Source of the DNA: DATLXU01 sp035575515
GTDB taxonomy: Bacteria > Acidobacteriota > Blastocatellia > UBA7656
DNA: 64,000 bases
Direction: 5' to 3'
Assembly (NCBI GenBank): GCA_035575515.1
Contig: DATLXU010000067.1
Coordinates: 1 to 64,000 of the forward strand
The translations under genes were made by a program, and so were the position numbers. This document shows, one piece after another, positions 49,924 to 58,796 of the stretch (position 1 is the stretch's first letter; every line of letters starts with the position of its first letter). The notes below the pieces were generated by a model, which searched no databases, was not told where the DNA came from, and was given only the letters and a program-made list of their open reading frames with translations.

Positions 49924-50820
49924 TCATCCTATCGGCCTTCGCTCAATGAAGCTTTCTATGTGCGCCGCGATCTCATCGCCTTTTTCTTCCTGGAGGAAAT
50001 GGCCCGCGTCGTAAATCGTTATCTCAGGCTCGCGGCTCGCCGTTGGAATCAGCTTGCGAAAGAAACGATCTCCGCCCGCCGTCACGGGGTCTTTGTCAGA
50101 AAACATCACGAGCGCGGGCTTCGTCCATCGGGATAACGCTTCGCGCGTCTCACGCATCTCGCGCGCGCCCGGCTGATCATATTCAATCGGCACAAGCTGC
50201 GGGAACATCTGCGCGCCCGCTTTGTACGAAGCGTCGGGAAACGGCGCGTCATAAGCAGCAACTATTTCATCGGTGATTAGCTCAGGATGCGCCGCGCTTC
50301 GTTTGATTATCTGCCCGACGGGAAGGTCCTCTGTCCTCATCGCGTAAGCGCGCCATCGCATGAAGCCTTCGCTCGGAGGCACGTCGCCCGTCGGCAGCCC
50401 CGTGTTCATTATCACGAGCCGCGCAAATCGTTCGGGCATCTCGGTCGCAACGCGCAGCCCTATTATTCCGCCCCAGTCCTGAACGACCGCCGTAATATTT
50501 TTCAGATCGAGTTGCTTAATGAACGCGGCAACGGTGCCGCGATGCATCTCAAACGAGTAGGCTTGGCGCTCGGCAAATTTATCTGAGCGGCCAAATCCGA
50601 TGAAGTCCATCGCGATGACTCGATGTCGTCTGCTCAAGGTCGGAATCATCCTGCGATACAGGTACGACCACGACGGCTCGCCGTGCAAACATAAAATGGT
50701 TTCGCCCGCGCCTTCGTCAACGTAATGCACCCGTGCGCCGTTTATTTCCGTGTATCGCGGCTCAAATGTCCAGCCGGGCAAGTTTGCAAATCGCTCATCT
50801 GGCGTGCGAAGAATTTTCAT
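49924..50820 (-). CDS. Alpha/beta hydrolase of the haloalkane dehalogenase type (HLD-I-like)
   Basis: 298 residues from ATG 50820, GAGGAG 5 bases before it. Catalytic pattern: nucleophile Asp and adjacent Trp in VVQDWGG, HGEPSWSYLYRRMIP (oxyanion region), acid Asp candidates around DKDPVTAGG, base His in DAGHFLQEEKGDEIAAHIESFI. The DWGG nucleophile motif with Trp and length ~300 fit haloalkane dehalogenase subfamily I, which hydrolyses C-halogen bonds. Closely related epoxide hydrolases are possible, so the substrate is tentative. Confidence 0.8.
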   Translation of the reverse strand: MKILRTPDERFANLPGWTFEPRYTEINGARVHYVDEGAGETILCLHGEPSWSYLYRRMIPTLSRRHRVIAMDFIGFGRSDKFAERQAYSFEMHRGTVAAFIKQLDLKNITAVVQDWGGIIGLRVATEMPERFARLVIMNTGLPTGDVPPSEGFMRWRAYAMRTEDLPVGQIIKRSAAHPELITDEIVAAYDAPFPDASYKAGAQMFPQLVPIEYDQPGAREMRETREALSRWTKPALVMFSDKDPVTAGGDRFFRKLIPTASREPEITIYDAGHFLQEEKGDEIAAHIESFIERRPIG

Positions 50821-50849
50821 CGCGGCTCCTCTCATCGAATTGATAAACC

Positions 50850-51674
50850 TTACAGCCCGCCCGTGACCTCAAGCACCTGGCCTGAAACGTAATCAGAAAG
50901 CGGCGACGCAAAGAACAATATCGCGCCTGCTGCCTCCTGGACTGTTCCCGCGCGGCCCATCGGAATCATCGGAGTTGTCCGCTCAAGCCTCTCGGCAGGG
51001 ATGCCGACTGCAATCTCCGCATCGCCGCGCTTGATGGTTTCGCCTTTCTCTTTCGCTTGCGTGAGCCGCGTGTCAATGCGCCCGAACGCTACGGCATTGA
51101 CCTGAATGTTGAACTGGCCCCATTCTTTCGCAAGCGTTTTGGTCAGCCCCACAACGCCTGCTTTAGCCGACGAATAATTCGCCTGCCCCGCGTTGCCTCG
51201 CGTTCCAGAAGTTGAGCTGATGTTTACGATCTTGCGGGCACGGGCCTCGCCGCGCTCGGCCTTCTCGCGCCTGGCAGTCTCGCGCAAGAAAGAAGACGCC
51301 GCGCGGATGATGCGAAACGGCGCGGTCAGGTGAACCGCGAGAATCGCTTCCCACTGCTCGTCGCTCATCTTGTGGATCACTGCATCCCACGTGTAGCCAG
51401 CGTTGTTGACGATGATGTCAAGGCCACCGAATCTTTCAATCGCGGTGTTCACTATCAACTGAGGAAACGCCGGGTCGGTCACATCGCCCGGCACACTCAG
51501 CCCTTGCCCGCCTGCCTCCAAAACGGCTCCCAGAGCCGATTCTGCGGGTTCAGGGTCAATGTCGCTAAGGACTACGCGAGCGCCGTGACGAGCGAATAAC
51601 TCCGCCGTCGCGCGCCCAATGCCGCGCCCCGCGCCTGTGATGATTGCTCTCTTTCCTTCAAGCAAGCCTTCCAC
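50850..51674 (-). CDS. Short-chain dehydrogenase/reductase
   Basis: 274 residues. SDR motifs: TGAGRGIGRATAELFARHG (nucleotide loop), NNAGYTWDAVIH, YSSAKAGVVGLTKTLAKEWG (catalytic Tyr-x3-Lys, Ser upstream in ISSTSG). The SDR is 3-oxoacyl-ACP-reductase-like (FabG-type), but the extra sequence before the C-terminus differs, so the substrate is unresolved. A GGCTC palindrome copy occurs near residues ~45-55. Confidence 0.85.
   Translation of the reverse strand: MEGLLEGKRAIITGAGRGIGRATAELFARHGARVVLSDIDPEPAESALGAVLEAGGQGLSVPGDVTDPAFPQLIVNTAIERFGGLDIIVNNAGYTWDAVIHKMSDEQWEAILAVHLTAPFRIIRAASSFLRETARREKAERGEARARKIVNISSTSGTRGNAGQANYSSAKAGVVGLTKTLAKEWGQFNIQVNAVAFGRIDTRLTQAKEKGETIKRGDAEIAVGIPAERLERTTPMIPMGRAGTVQEAAGAILFFASPLSDYVSGQVLEVTGGL
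51514..51550. repeat. GGCTC-family palindrome inside the SDR gene
   Basis: The reverse complement of GGCTCTGGGAGCC lies at 51525-51537. On the gene strand it is read GCT CTG GGA GCC (A-L-G-A) inside AESALGAVLEAGG, the same phase as the copy at 47528. Confidence 0.7.
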
Positions 51675-51684
51675 GGTTATCCTC

Positions 51685-52707
51685 CTACTTCTTAAAAATT
51701 GATTTCGGTATCATCGCGTGCACGCCTTTGTTGCCGTCAACGAGTTGCGTGATGTGCAGGTCAGCCGCGACGCTCGAAAGCATATAGGCGTCATCACGCG
51801 AGAGTCCTTTTTGCGTGACGAGAAAATCTATCATCTCGCGCAGAGCCATCTTCGTCGCTTCGTTGAGGTCTTCGTGAATGCCCATCGTGATGAAGTGCGT
51901 CGGCGTTTCCGCGCGCGGCCATTTCAAATGCATGTCCTTGCGCACGATTAATTGAAAAGTTCCGATGAGCGAAGTCTCAAGCGCGGTGATGTCAACTTCG
52001 CCGTCGCCCTGACCGGCGTGGCCATCGCCGGCAAGGAATAACGCGCCTGCAACGTGAACAGGAATATAAAGAGTCGTGCCCGCGACAAGCTCTTTATTGT
52101 CGAGGTTGCCCGCGTGAATCCATGGGGGCGCGCTGCTTATGCGACCCGACACTTCGGGCGGAGCGACGCCGAGACTTCCGAAGAACGGGCGCAATGGTAT
52201 TTCAATGTTATCGCTGAACTGAGCGACCATGCGCCGCTCGTCGAGCGGAATTATTTTCATTCGCGCGTAAGGAAAATCTTCGGGCAGATAGCCGCGACCC
52301 GGCCCGAACGCGTTGTAGGCGTAAGGAATCGCAAGTTTGATCTCTTTGATTCTGACTTCGAGCACGTCGCCGGGACTCGCGCCTTCGACATAGATCGGCC
52401 CTGTGAGTATGTGGCCGCCCGGCCCTTTATTGGTGACTTCTTTGTAAATGTCGCGCAGAGATTGCTCGACCTGTTCAGGTGGAACTCCCGCCGATTCGAG
52501 CCGCGTCGGGCTTGAAGTTATCAGCGTTTGAACCTCAACGGTGTCGCCGGATTTCACGCGCAGCGCTGGCGGAGTGCTCGCGTCGTAATAACCCCATGCT
52601 ACGGTTTTTGGTGTCGGCTTCAGCTTGTGCGTTGCTTGCGCGCGGGCCGTTGTTTCAAAAGCAACGAGCGTGAGCGCGCAAACAGCAAACATGGCAATTC
52701 GCTTCAT
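51685..52707 (-). CDS. Acetamidase/formamidase family protein, exported
   Basis: 340 residues from ATG 52707 (GAGGAGAAGCT upstream), with a signal peptide (MKRIAMFAVCALTLVAFETTARAQA). Motifs of the family: GPIYVEGASPGDVLEVRI, GRISSAPPWIHAGNLDNKELVAGTTLYIPVHVAGALFLAGDGHAGQGDGEVDITALET. These hold the metal-binding and catalytic residues. It hydrolyses small amides, here in the periplasm or outside. Confidence 0.85.
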   Translation of the reverse strand: MKRIAMFAVCALTLVAFETTARAQATHKLKPTPKTVAWGYYDASTPPALRVKSGDTVEVQTLITSSPTRLESAGVPPEQVEQSLRDIYKEVTNKGPGGHILTGPIYVEGASPGDVLEVRIKEIKLAIPYAYNAFGPGRGYLPEDFPYARMKIIPLDERRMVAQFSDNIEIPLRPFFGSLGVAPPEVSGRISSAPPWIHAGNLDNKELVAGTTLYIPVHVAGALFLAGDGHAGQGDGEVDITALETSLIGTFQLIVRKDMHLKWPRAETPTHFITMGIHEDLNEATKMALREMIDFLVTQKGLSRDDAYMLSSVAADLHITQLVDGNKGVHAMIPKSIFKK

Positions 52708-52764
52708 AGCTTCTCCTCGCGGTGAAGAATGTATGACGTGCGTTGCCGAGTCTATCATAATGCA

Positions 52765-52793
52765 TTGCTCTTGTTTAATCTCTCGAATATCAT
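52765..52793 (+). promoter_or_regulatory. Candidate promoter of the RmlA gene
   Basis: TTGCTC (52765-52770) and TATCAT (52788-52793) are separated by 17 bases in the divergent gap before 52834. Confidence 0.35.
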
Positions 52794-52833
52794 TTTCCGG
52801 TCAAAGCCATTATTTTATTAACGAGGTTAATCA

Positions 52834-53580
52834 ATGAAAGGAATTGTACTTGCAGGAGGATTAGGCACGAGGCTCGCGCCATTGACCCGGATTTCGAACA
52901 AACATTTATTGCCGATTTATGACCAGCCGATGATCTACTATCCGATTCAAACGCTGATTGAAGCGGGTATCACCGAAATTCTCATCGTAACGGGCGGCAA
53001 CAGCGCGGGCGATTTCTTGAAATTACTGCGCAACGGAGCTGAGTTTGGACTGCGGCGCGTTCACTATGCTTATCAGGAAGGCGAAGGCGGAATCGCGGCG
53101 GCGCTCTCGCTGGCCGAAGACTTCGCCGATGGCGGGCCGATTTGTGTTGTGCTTGGCGATAACATTCTGGAGAACAGCATTGCGCCTTACGTGAAGAAGT
53201 TTCGCCATCAGGGAGTGGGCGCGAAGATACTGCTTTCAGAAGTTCCAGACCCGCAGCGATTCGGCGTGCCTGTGATAGAAGATGGCCACATAGTTCGCAT
53301 TGAAGAAAAACCTGCCGATCCGAAATCGCCCTACGCCGTCATCGGCGTTTATATGTACGACAATCGCGTCTTCGACATAATCAAAACGCTCAAGCCGAGC
53401 GGGCGAGGCGAGCTTGAAATAACCGACGTGAACAACGCATACATCGAGTCGGGCGATTTGACGTGGGACGTGATTAACGGCTGGTGGACCGACGCAGGCA
53501 CATTTGACAGTTTGCTTCACGCATCGAACCTCGTGGCCGAGATGCGCGCCCGCAAATCGAAAATCGCAAGCGGCGATTAA
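52834..53580 (+). CDS. rfbA: Glucose-1-phosphate thymidylyltransferase-like nucleotidyltransferase
   Basis: 248 residues. N-terminal nucleotide-binding motif LAGGLGTRLAPLTRISNKHLLPIYDQPMIYYPIQTLIEAGI matches RmlA. Further motifs: VLGDNILENS, VIEDGHIVRIEEKPADPKSPYAVIGVYMYDN, RGELEITDVNNAYIESG, WTDAGTFDSLLHASNLV. It lacks the ~40-residue C-terminal part of the larger RmlA and belongs to the short form. Product probably dTDP-glucose. Confidence 0.9.
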   Translation: MKGIVLAGGLGTRLAPLTRISNKHLLPIYDQPMIYYPIQTLIEAGITEILIVTGGNSAGDFLKLLRNGAEFGLRRVHYAYQEGEGGIAAALSLAEDFADGGPICVVLGDNILENSIAPYVKKFRHQGVGAKILLSEVPDPQRFGVPVIEDGHIVRIEEKPADPKSPYAVIGVYMYDNRVFDIIKTLKPSGRGELEITDVNNAYIESGDLTWDVINGWWTDAGTFDSLLHASNLVAEMRARKSKIASGD

Positions 53581-53604
53581 GGAACAATAGCGCGGAGGTG
53601 GACG

Positions 53605-55767
53605 ATGTTGAGAAGAGTTGGATTGCATAATAAGCCGTTGGCTTTGTTTTGCCTTGCGCTTGTCGCATGGTGCATCAGCATCGCAAGTCTGTCGCGCGTT
53701 ATCGCAAACAGCGATGCTTTGCAATCCATTCAAAGCGCGCAGCCGAGCCGTCGAGCAATTGAATTGAAGGATTACTACGCAATCGAGAGCGCCGATGGTC
53801 CCGCCATCTCGCCCGATGGCCGATGGGTCGCCTTCACTCGGACATACATCGTCGAAGCGGAGAATCGCCGCCAGAGCGAAGTATGGCTTGCGCCCGCTGA
53901 CGGCTCCGCAGCCGCTGTGCGAATCACAAGTCCCGCGTTCAGCTCATCGAACCCTCGCTGGAGTCCCGATGGCAAGCTGCTCGCCTTCACTTCGCGCCGC
54001 AAGGTTGCGGGCGATGAAGAATCAGCAGTCTGGTTTCTCAGGATGGACGAGCCGCGCGGCGAAGCTTTTCAAATTGCGGGCGTCGGCGGCGCGCCAATCT
54101 TCAGCCCCGATAATCAATGGATAGCTTTCACAAAACGAACGCCGCCCGAAACGAAAACGAAGAAGCAATACGCATCGGATTTCGAGCGGCAGATTGATGA
54201 GCGATTCAAGGGGCGCATCTACGATTGGATGAATTATCGCTTCGACGGGCGAGGCTACCTCGCGGACCCGCGCGATTCGTCTGCCACTCCGCCTGAAGAA
54301 CTCTACATCGTGCCGCGAGCGGGCGGCGCGCCGCGTCAACTTACGCGGCTCGGCGTTAATGTGCAATCCGCCGCGTGGCGGCCCGACAGCAGCGCGCTCG
54401 CGATCATTGCAAACGAGCGCGAGCGCGATGAATACACTTATGAAAGGGCGGATATCTGGATTGCCGCGCTCGATGGAAAAATCAACCGGCTCACGAATGA
54501 CGGGTACGATCACAGCGCGGCTTCGTGGTCGCCCGATGGCCGCTCGATAGTCTTTCTGCGCGAGCAGAGCCTGAATGAGATCATCAAATCGAAGCAGGAT
54601 CACGGCTCGGCGGTTGATATTTATCGTATGCCCGCAGACGGCGGCGAGATGAAGAATCTAACAGCCGAATGGGATTTGATTCCGAGCGCGCCGCGCTGGA
54701 GCGCCGATGGCCGTTGGGTTTATTTCAGCGGCGGCATCGGCGGAAACAATCACCTGTTTCGAGTGAAAGCGGGCGGCGGCGCGGTGGAGCAAATCACTCA
54801 GGGCGACCGCATGCTAACGGGCTTTAGCATTTCGAGCGCGTTTGATCGAATCGCGTATGCGGCTTCGGACGCCACACATCCATCGGAAGTTTTTTCAGCG
54901 CGCATTGACGGCGCAGGCGAAAAGAAGCTCTCTGCGCTGAACGACAAAATGTTGAATGAAGTACGACTGAGCCGCGCGGAGCGAATTTCGTTTTCGAGCA
55001 GAGACGGAACGCAGATTGAAGGCTGGGTGGTGTTGCCGCGCGGCTACGATGCTGAGAAAAGTTCTTTCCCGCTAATCCTCAGCATTCACGGCGGGCCGCA
55101 CGGCGCATACGGCAACAGCTTCTCGTTTCAGTTTCAACTCTGGGCCGCAAACGGCTACCTGGTCGTTTACACGAACCCGCGAGGCTCTACGGGCTACGGC
55201 GAAAAGTTTCTGTGGGCGACGTGGGGCGGCTGGGGCGCGAAGGATTACGAAGACGTGATGGCGGGCGTTGATTACGTCGTGAAGCATTATCGCATTGATG
55301 AAAAACGTATGGGCGTGACCGGATATTCTTACGGCGGCTTTCTTACGAACTGGATAATCACGCAGACGGATCGCTTCGCGGCGGCAATCACAGGCGCGGG
55401 GATTTCAAACTGGTTAAGCGATTACGGCACGGCTGACATCCCGCGCACGAAAGAGAGCGAGTTCTTCGGCTCGCCGTGGGAGCCGCGAGGGCGTGAGCTG
55501 TTGACGAAGTACTCGCCGGTTTATTACGCTGCGAACGTGAAGACGCCGACGCTGTTCATTCACGGCGAATCGGATTTAAGAGTTCCGATAGAGCAAGGTG
55601 AGCAGATGTATACGGCGTTGAAGAAGCGGCGCGTGCCTGCGCGCTTCATACGATACCCCGATTCGTATCATGGCGGCTGGAGTCCGTGGAATATGATTCA
55701 TCGGTATTACAACGAATTGAAATGGTTGGGCGAGTACCTGACCCTGAATCGAGCCGCGATGCAATAG
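53605..55767 (+). CDS. S9-family peptidase (acylaminoacyl-peptidase/DPP IV-like), exported
   Basis: 720 residues. N-terminal signal (LALFCLALVAWCISIASLSRVIA), then a beta-propeller with repeated SPDGRWVAFTR, WSPDGKLLAFTS and WSPDGRSIVFLR. The C-terminal catalytic domain has GYSYGG with Ser575, Asp657 in HGESDLRVP and His689 in SYHGGW. It cleaves small peptides in the periplasm. An adjacent ribosome site is present (GCGGAGGTGGACG). Confidence 0.92.
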   Translation: MLRRVGLHNKPLALFCLALVAWCISIASLSRVIANSDALQSIQSAQPSRRAIELKDYYAIESADGPAISPDGRWVAFTRTYIVEAENRRQSEVWLAPADGSAAAVRITSPAFSSSNPRWSPDGKLLAFTSRRKVAGDEESAVWFLRMDEPRGEAFQIAGVGGAPIFSPDNQWIAFTKRTPPETKTKKQYASDFERQIDERFKGRIYDWMNYRFDGRGYLADPRDSSATPPEELYIVPRAGGAPRQLTRLGVNVQSAAWRPDSSALAIIANERERDEYTYERADIWIAALDGKINRLTNDGYDHSAASWSPDGRSIVFLREQSLNEIIKSKQDHGSAVDIYRMPADGGEMKNLTAEWDLIPSAPRWSADGRWVYFSGGIGGNNHLFRVKAGGGAVEQITQGDRMLTGFSISSAFDRIAYAASDATHPSEVFSARIDGAGEKKLSALNDKMLNEVRLSRAERISFSSRDGTQIEGWVVLPRGYDAEKSSFPLILSIHGGPHGAYGNSFSFQFQLWAANGYLVVYTNPRGSTGYGEKFLWATWGGWGAKDYEDVMAGVDYVVKHYRIDEKRMGVTGYSYGGFLTNWIITQTDRFAAAITGAGISNWLSDYGTADIPRTKESEFFGSPWEPRGRELLTKYSPVYYAANVKTPTLFIHGESDLRVPIEQGEQMYTALKKRRVPARFIRYPDSYHGGWSPWNMIHRYYNELKWLGEYLTLNRAAMQ

Positions 55768-55828
55768 AGATGCGCCCGGTTCCTACTGCAAAGTCGAAAG
55801 CGTTTTCCGGCCTCAATCAGTTGCTACG

Positions 55829-57097
55829 CTATTCATGCCTGAGCGCGGCAATCGGGTCCAATCGAGCGGCTTTCACCGCAGGCCACAAGCCGAAAACTAT
55901 TCCCACCATCACCGAGCCGAAGAAGCCGAACGCCGCCGCCCACAGCGGTATCACCATGTAAAGCGCAGGGATGAGCGAAGACACAACCGTCGCAAGCAGC
56001 CAGCCGAACAATAGTCCCGCAATTCCGCCAACTCCTGTGAGTGTTACGGCTTCGGTTAAAAACTGCCAGATTATATCTGATCGCCGCGCGCCTACGGCTT
56101 TGCGTATGCCTATCTCGCGCGTGCGCTCCGTGACGGCCACAAGCATTATATTCATCACGCCGACGCCGCCGACCATAAAGGCAATCGAAGAGATTATCAG
56201 CATCACGCCGAAGACCGCGCCCACTATGTCGTCGAACGTCGAGATGAACGATTCCGGCGTGCCTACCTCGAAATCGTTATCTTCGTTCAACGGCACACCG
56301 CGACGGCGGCGCAGCACCTGCTCAATCTTTTCGATGCCTTCTTTCATTCGCCCTTCGCGCATCCGCACGATGATGAAGTGGTCGTCTACAGTCGGGAACA
56401 TCTTGCGAAACGTATAGTAGGGAATGAATATATCGTTGTCTTCTTGATTTTCGGAGCCGAACGGCCCGGCCTTCTGTTTCTTGACGGTGCCGACAACTTT
56501 GAAATCCTGCCCGCCGAGATTTATCGTCTTGCCAATCGGGTCTTCAGCCGGAAAGAGCGCGTCGACTACATTGTACGCAAGCACGCATACATTGGCGCGA
56601 TGCTCATTTTCAGCGTCGTTGAAGTAACGCCCTTCAGCTACGGGAACATTCATCACAAGCTCGGCGACGGGGAAATTGCCGACCACGCGCGGGCGGCCCA
56701 TCACGCGGTCGCGATAGCGGGCTTCTGGCGGAACGGGCGGCACTTCGCCCGGCAAAGGTATCCCGTAAATCAAACCCGCATAGACGTGCTCGACTGCGGC
56801 GACTTCCTGCTCAATCGCCTGCGCGTCTTCGAGCGTGAGCGGCTTGCGATTTAAGACCTTAGCGGGCGGGCGGCTCGTCATTATGAACGGGTAGCGCCAG
56901 AAATAGACGTTGCGCGTGCCGAAGCTCTCGGCCTGATCGAGTATTGATTGGCGAAAGCCATTCAGCACCGCAGCCATCGCCACGATGACGAGCACGCCGA
57001 TGAACACACCGACAATCGTGAGCGCGGCGCGGAACTTGTGCGCCGCGAGCGTCTGCATCGCCAGTTGAGTGTTCTCTTTTACGCTCGACCAGTTCAT
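55829..57097 (-). CDS. MacB-type ABC transporter permease (FtsX domain)
   Basis: 422 residues. The first helix (FRAALTIVGVFIGVLVIVAMAAVLNG) is followed by a large periplasmic MacB_PCD domain and then three helices, ending with the FtsX motif VTERTREIGIRKAVGARRSDIIWQFLTEAVTLTGVGGIAGLLFGWLLA. Mechanotransmission permeases of this type work with a MacB-like ATPase. No ATPase gene is next to it. The neighbouring gene (57215) has the same fold. Confidence 0.9.
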   Translation of the reverse strand: MNWSSVKENTQLAMQTLAAHKFRAALTIVGVFIGVLVIVAMAAVLNGFRQSILDQAESFGTRNVYFWRYPFIMTSRPPAKVLNRKPLTLEDAQAIEQEVAAVEHVYAGLIYGIPLPGEVPPVPPEARYRDRVMGRPRVVGNFPVAELVMNVPVAEGRYFNDAENEHRANVCVLAYNVVDALFPAEDPIGKTINLGGQDFKVVGTVKKQKAGPFGSENQEDNDIFIPYYTFRKMFPTVDDHFIIVRMREGRMKEGIEKIEQVLRRRRGVPLNEDNDFEVGTPESFISTFDDIVGAVFGVMLIISSIAFMVGGVGVMNIMLVAVTERTREIGIRKAVGARRSDIIWQFLTEAVTLTGVGGIAGLLFGWLLATVVSSLIPALYMVIPLWAAAFGFFGSVMVGIVFGLWPAVKAARLDPIAALRHE

Positions 57098-57104
57098 GAA
57101 AATT

Positions 57105-57220
57105 AGCAGGCAGCAGGCAGCAGGCAGCAGGCAGTTAAGGGGTTATAGTGGATGCTATATTTTTTCAAAAGGTTCATAGCTATTGAAGTTCTGTTCCTCA
57201 CTGCCTACTGCCTATTATTC
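57105..57220. repeat. Heptamer array with inverted arms between the two permease genes
   Basis: Left arm AGCAGGC four times in a row, right arm CACTGCC, TACTGCC. The arms are about 70 bases apart. The tract sits immediately upstream of the permease at 55829. Confidence 0.7.
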
Positions 57221-58501
57221 AGTCCTCAGCGCCTCGATAGGGTCCAATCGGCCTGCGCGCCGCGCCGGATAGATTCCGAAAAAGACTCCGATGATCGTGC
57301 AGAGCACAAACGCAAGCAGCGGAGCCCACACCGGAAATGACGACGGCAGCGGCGTGTAGGTCGCAAGCAGCCACGATATGCCATAAGCTACGGCCACTCC
57401 GCCCACGCCGCCCGCGCAGCATAACACGACCGACTCAACAAGAAATTGCTTGACCACGTCCTGTTGCCGCGCGCCTACGGCTTTGCGTATCCCTATCTCG
57501 CGCGTGCGCTCGACCACAGAGACGAGCATGATGTTCATAATCACGATGCCGCCGACGACGAGCGATATGCCAACGACGAATAAAGAGACGGAAAAAATAA
57601 TGCTCGTCAGACTGTTGAACAGATCGTTCACGCCTTCTGATGTAATCGTCCCGAAATCGTCTTCTTCGTTGTAATTCAATTTGTGCCGCGTGCGCATGAT
57701 GAGCCGCGCCTGATCCTGCGCCTGCTGCATCTGGCCTTCGCGCGCTTTGATCGAGATGTTGACCGTGCGACGCGAGCCGTAGATTTTTTGAAAAGTCGAG
57801 ATCGGTATTCGCACGAAGTTGTCGCGCGAAAACCCCAGCACCGTCCCTTTCTTTTCCGCCACGCCGATGATCGTGTACGTGTGGTCGCCAATCTGGATTG
57901 ATTTGCCGATGGGGTCAACCGTCGGGAAGAGCTTTTCGGCGATGTCCCATCCGACAAATGTCACGAAGCGCGAATGCTCGTCTTCCCAATCGAGCAGCAC
58001 GCGGCCCATCGCTACGTCATAAGGCTCGATTGAAAGAATATTCGGCGTGATGCCCGAAAGGTCAACCTGCTCAAGCGTCTGGTTGCCCGCGCGGACATTG
58101 ACTATCCTGTGCGTCTCGACTCCAACGGCTTCGCAGGCCGCGCACTGGCTGCGAATCGCGTCGCCGTCTTCAGCGTGAACGTCGGGGTTGCGGCGAATCG
58201 CTTCGTAGAGCTTGTCGAAGTTTGTGATTATTGGATACTGCGTGATGACGAAAGTGTTCGGCCCGAAGTTAGAAACTTTCGCCTTCCAGTATTTATCTAA
58301 ACCTTGAATGATCGAGATGACGGCGATGATAGAAGCGATGCCGATGATTATCCCTAGGAGCGTCAGAAACGAGCGCAGCTTGTTTGCGCGCAGCGAATCC
58401 AGTGCGACGCCGAGATAATCGAAGAAGCGAGCGTGCCGCCCGCCTTCGTCTTGAGTTGCGTTTTTTCTTCTATCAATCTGTGGGGCTGAAATTGTTGCCA
58501 T
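57215..58501 (-). CDS. MacB-type ABC transporter permease (FtsX domain)
   Basis: 428 residues. Architecture as in the neighbour: helix LRSFLTLLGIIIGIASIIAVISIIQGL, periplasmic domain, then VERTREIGIRKAVGARQQDVVKQFLVESVVLCCAGGVGGVAVAYGISWLLA. The pair may form a heteromeric permease, or each may be homodimeric. The ATPase and any membrane-fusion partner lie outside the window. Confidence 0.9.
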   Translation of the reverse strand: MATISAPQIDRRKNATQDEGGRHARFFDYLGVALDSLRANKLRSFLTLLGIIIGIASIIAVISIIQGLDKYWKAKVSNFGPNTFVITQYPIITNFDKLYEAIRRNPDVHAEDGDAIRSQCAACEAVGVETHRIVNVRAGNQTLEQVDLSGITPNILSIEPYDVAMGRVLLDWEDEHSRFVTFVGWDIAEKLFPTVDPIGKSIQIGDHTYTIIGVAEKKGTVLGFSRDNFVRIPISTFQKIYGSRRTVNISIKAREGQMQQAQDQARLIMRTRHKLNYNEEDDFGTITSEGVNDLFNSLTSIIFSVSLFVVGISLVVGGIVIMNIMLVSVVERTREIGIRKAVGARQQDVVKQFLVESVVLCCAGGVGGVAVAYGISWLLATYTPLPSSFPVWAPLLAFVLCTIIGVFFGIYPARRAGRLDPIEALRTE

Positions 58502-58558
58502 ACCGCCGCTCTATTCAAGTTATAGCTGCTGCCTGTGACGGGGTCAATCATTATCATC

Positions 58559-58663
58559 TTGGATTTTAGATTTTGGATTTACGACTGTCTGAAGCCGTTT
58601 CCCGAAGTCGTCCGGGGCTTGTGCTCTGTTAATCCAAAATCCGAAATCTAAAATCCAAAATCG
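58559..58663. repeat. Heptamer array with inverted arms in the gap before the acyl-CoA ligase gene
   Basis: Left arm GATTTTA, GATTTTG, GATTTAC; right arm AATCCAA, AATCCGA, AATCTAA, AATCCAA. The arms form an AT-rich hairpin. The unit type is the same as at 28514-28601. Confidence 0.75.
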
Positions 58664-58796
58664 AACGGGCTTTACAAAGGCTCGCCGGATGTGCGATTGT
58701 AGCGAACACCCACGGAAAACTGAGTTAGCAAAAAGCAAGCGCATGAGTTGAACGACTATTCGCGCGATTTAGTTTGATGATTGTCGGAGGGTGGTT

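Noticed and set aside
55470..55490. Sixth copy of the GGCTC palindrome in the S9 peptidase gene
   Set aside because: The GGCTC and GAGCC parts are 7 bases apart, and the encoded FFGSPWEPRG is a conserved S9 sequence.
13726..58663. CRISPR arrays as explanation of the repeats
   Set aside because: Units are 7 bases with no spacers of 30-40 bases and no cas genes; the arms are inverted, not direct.
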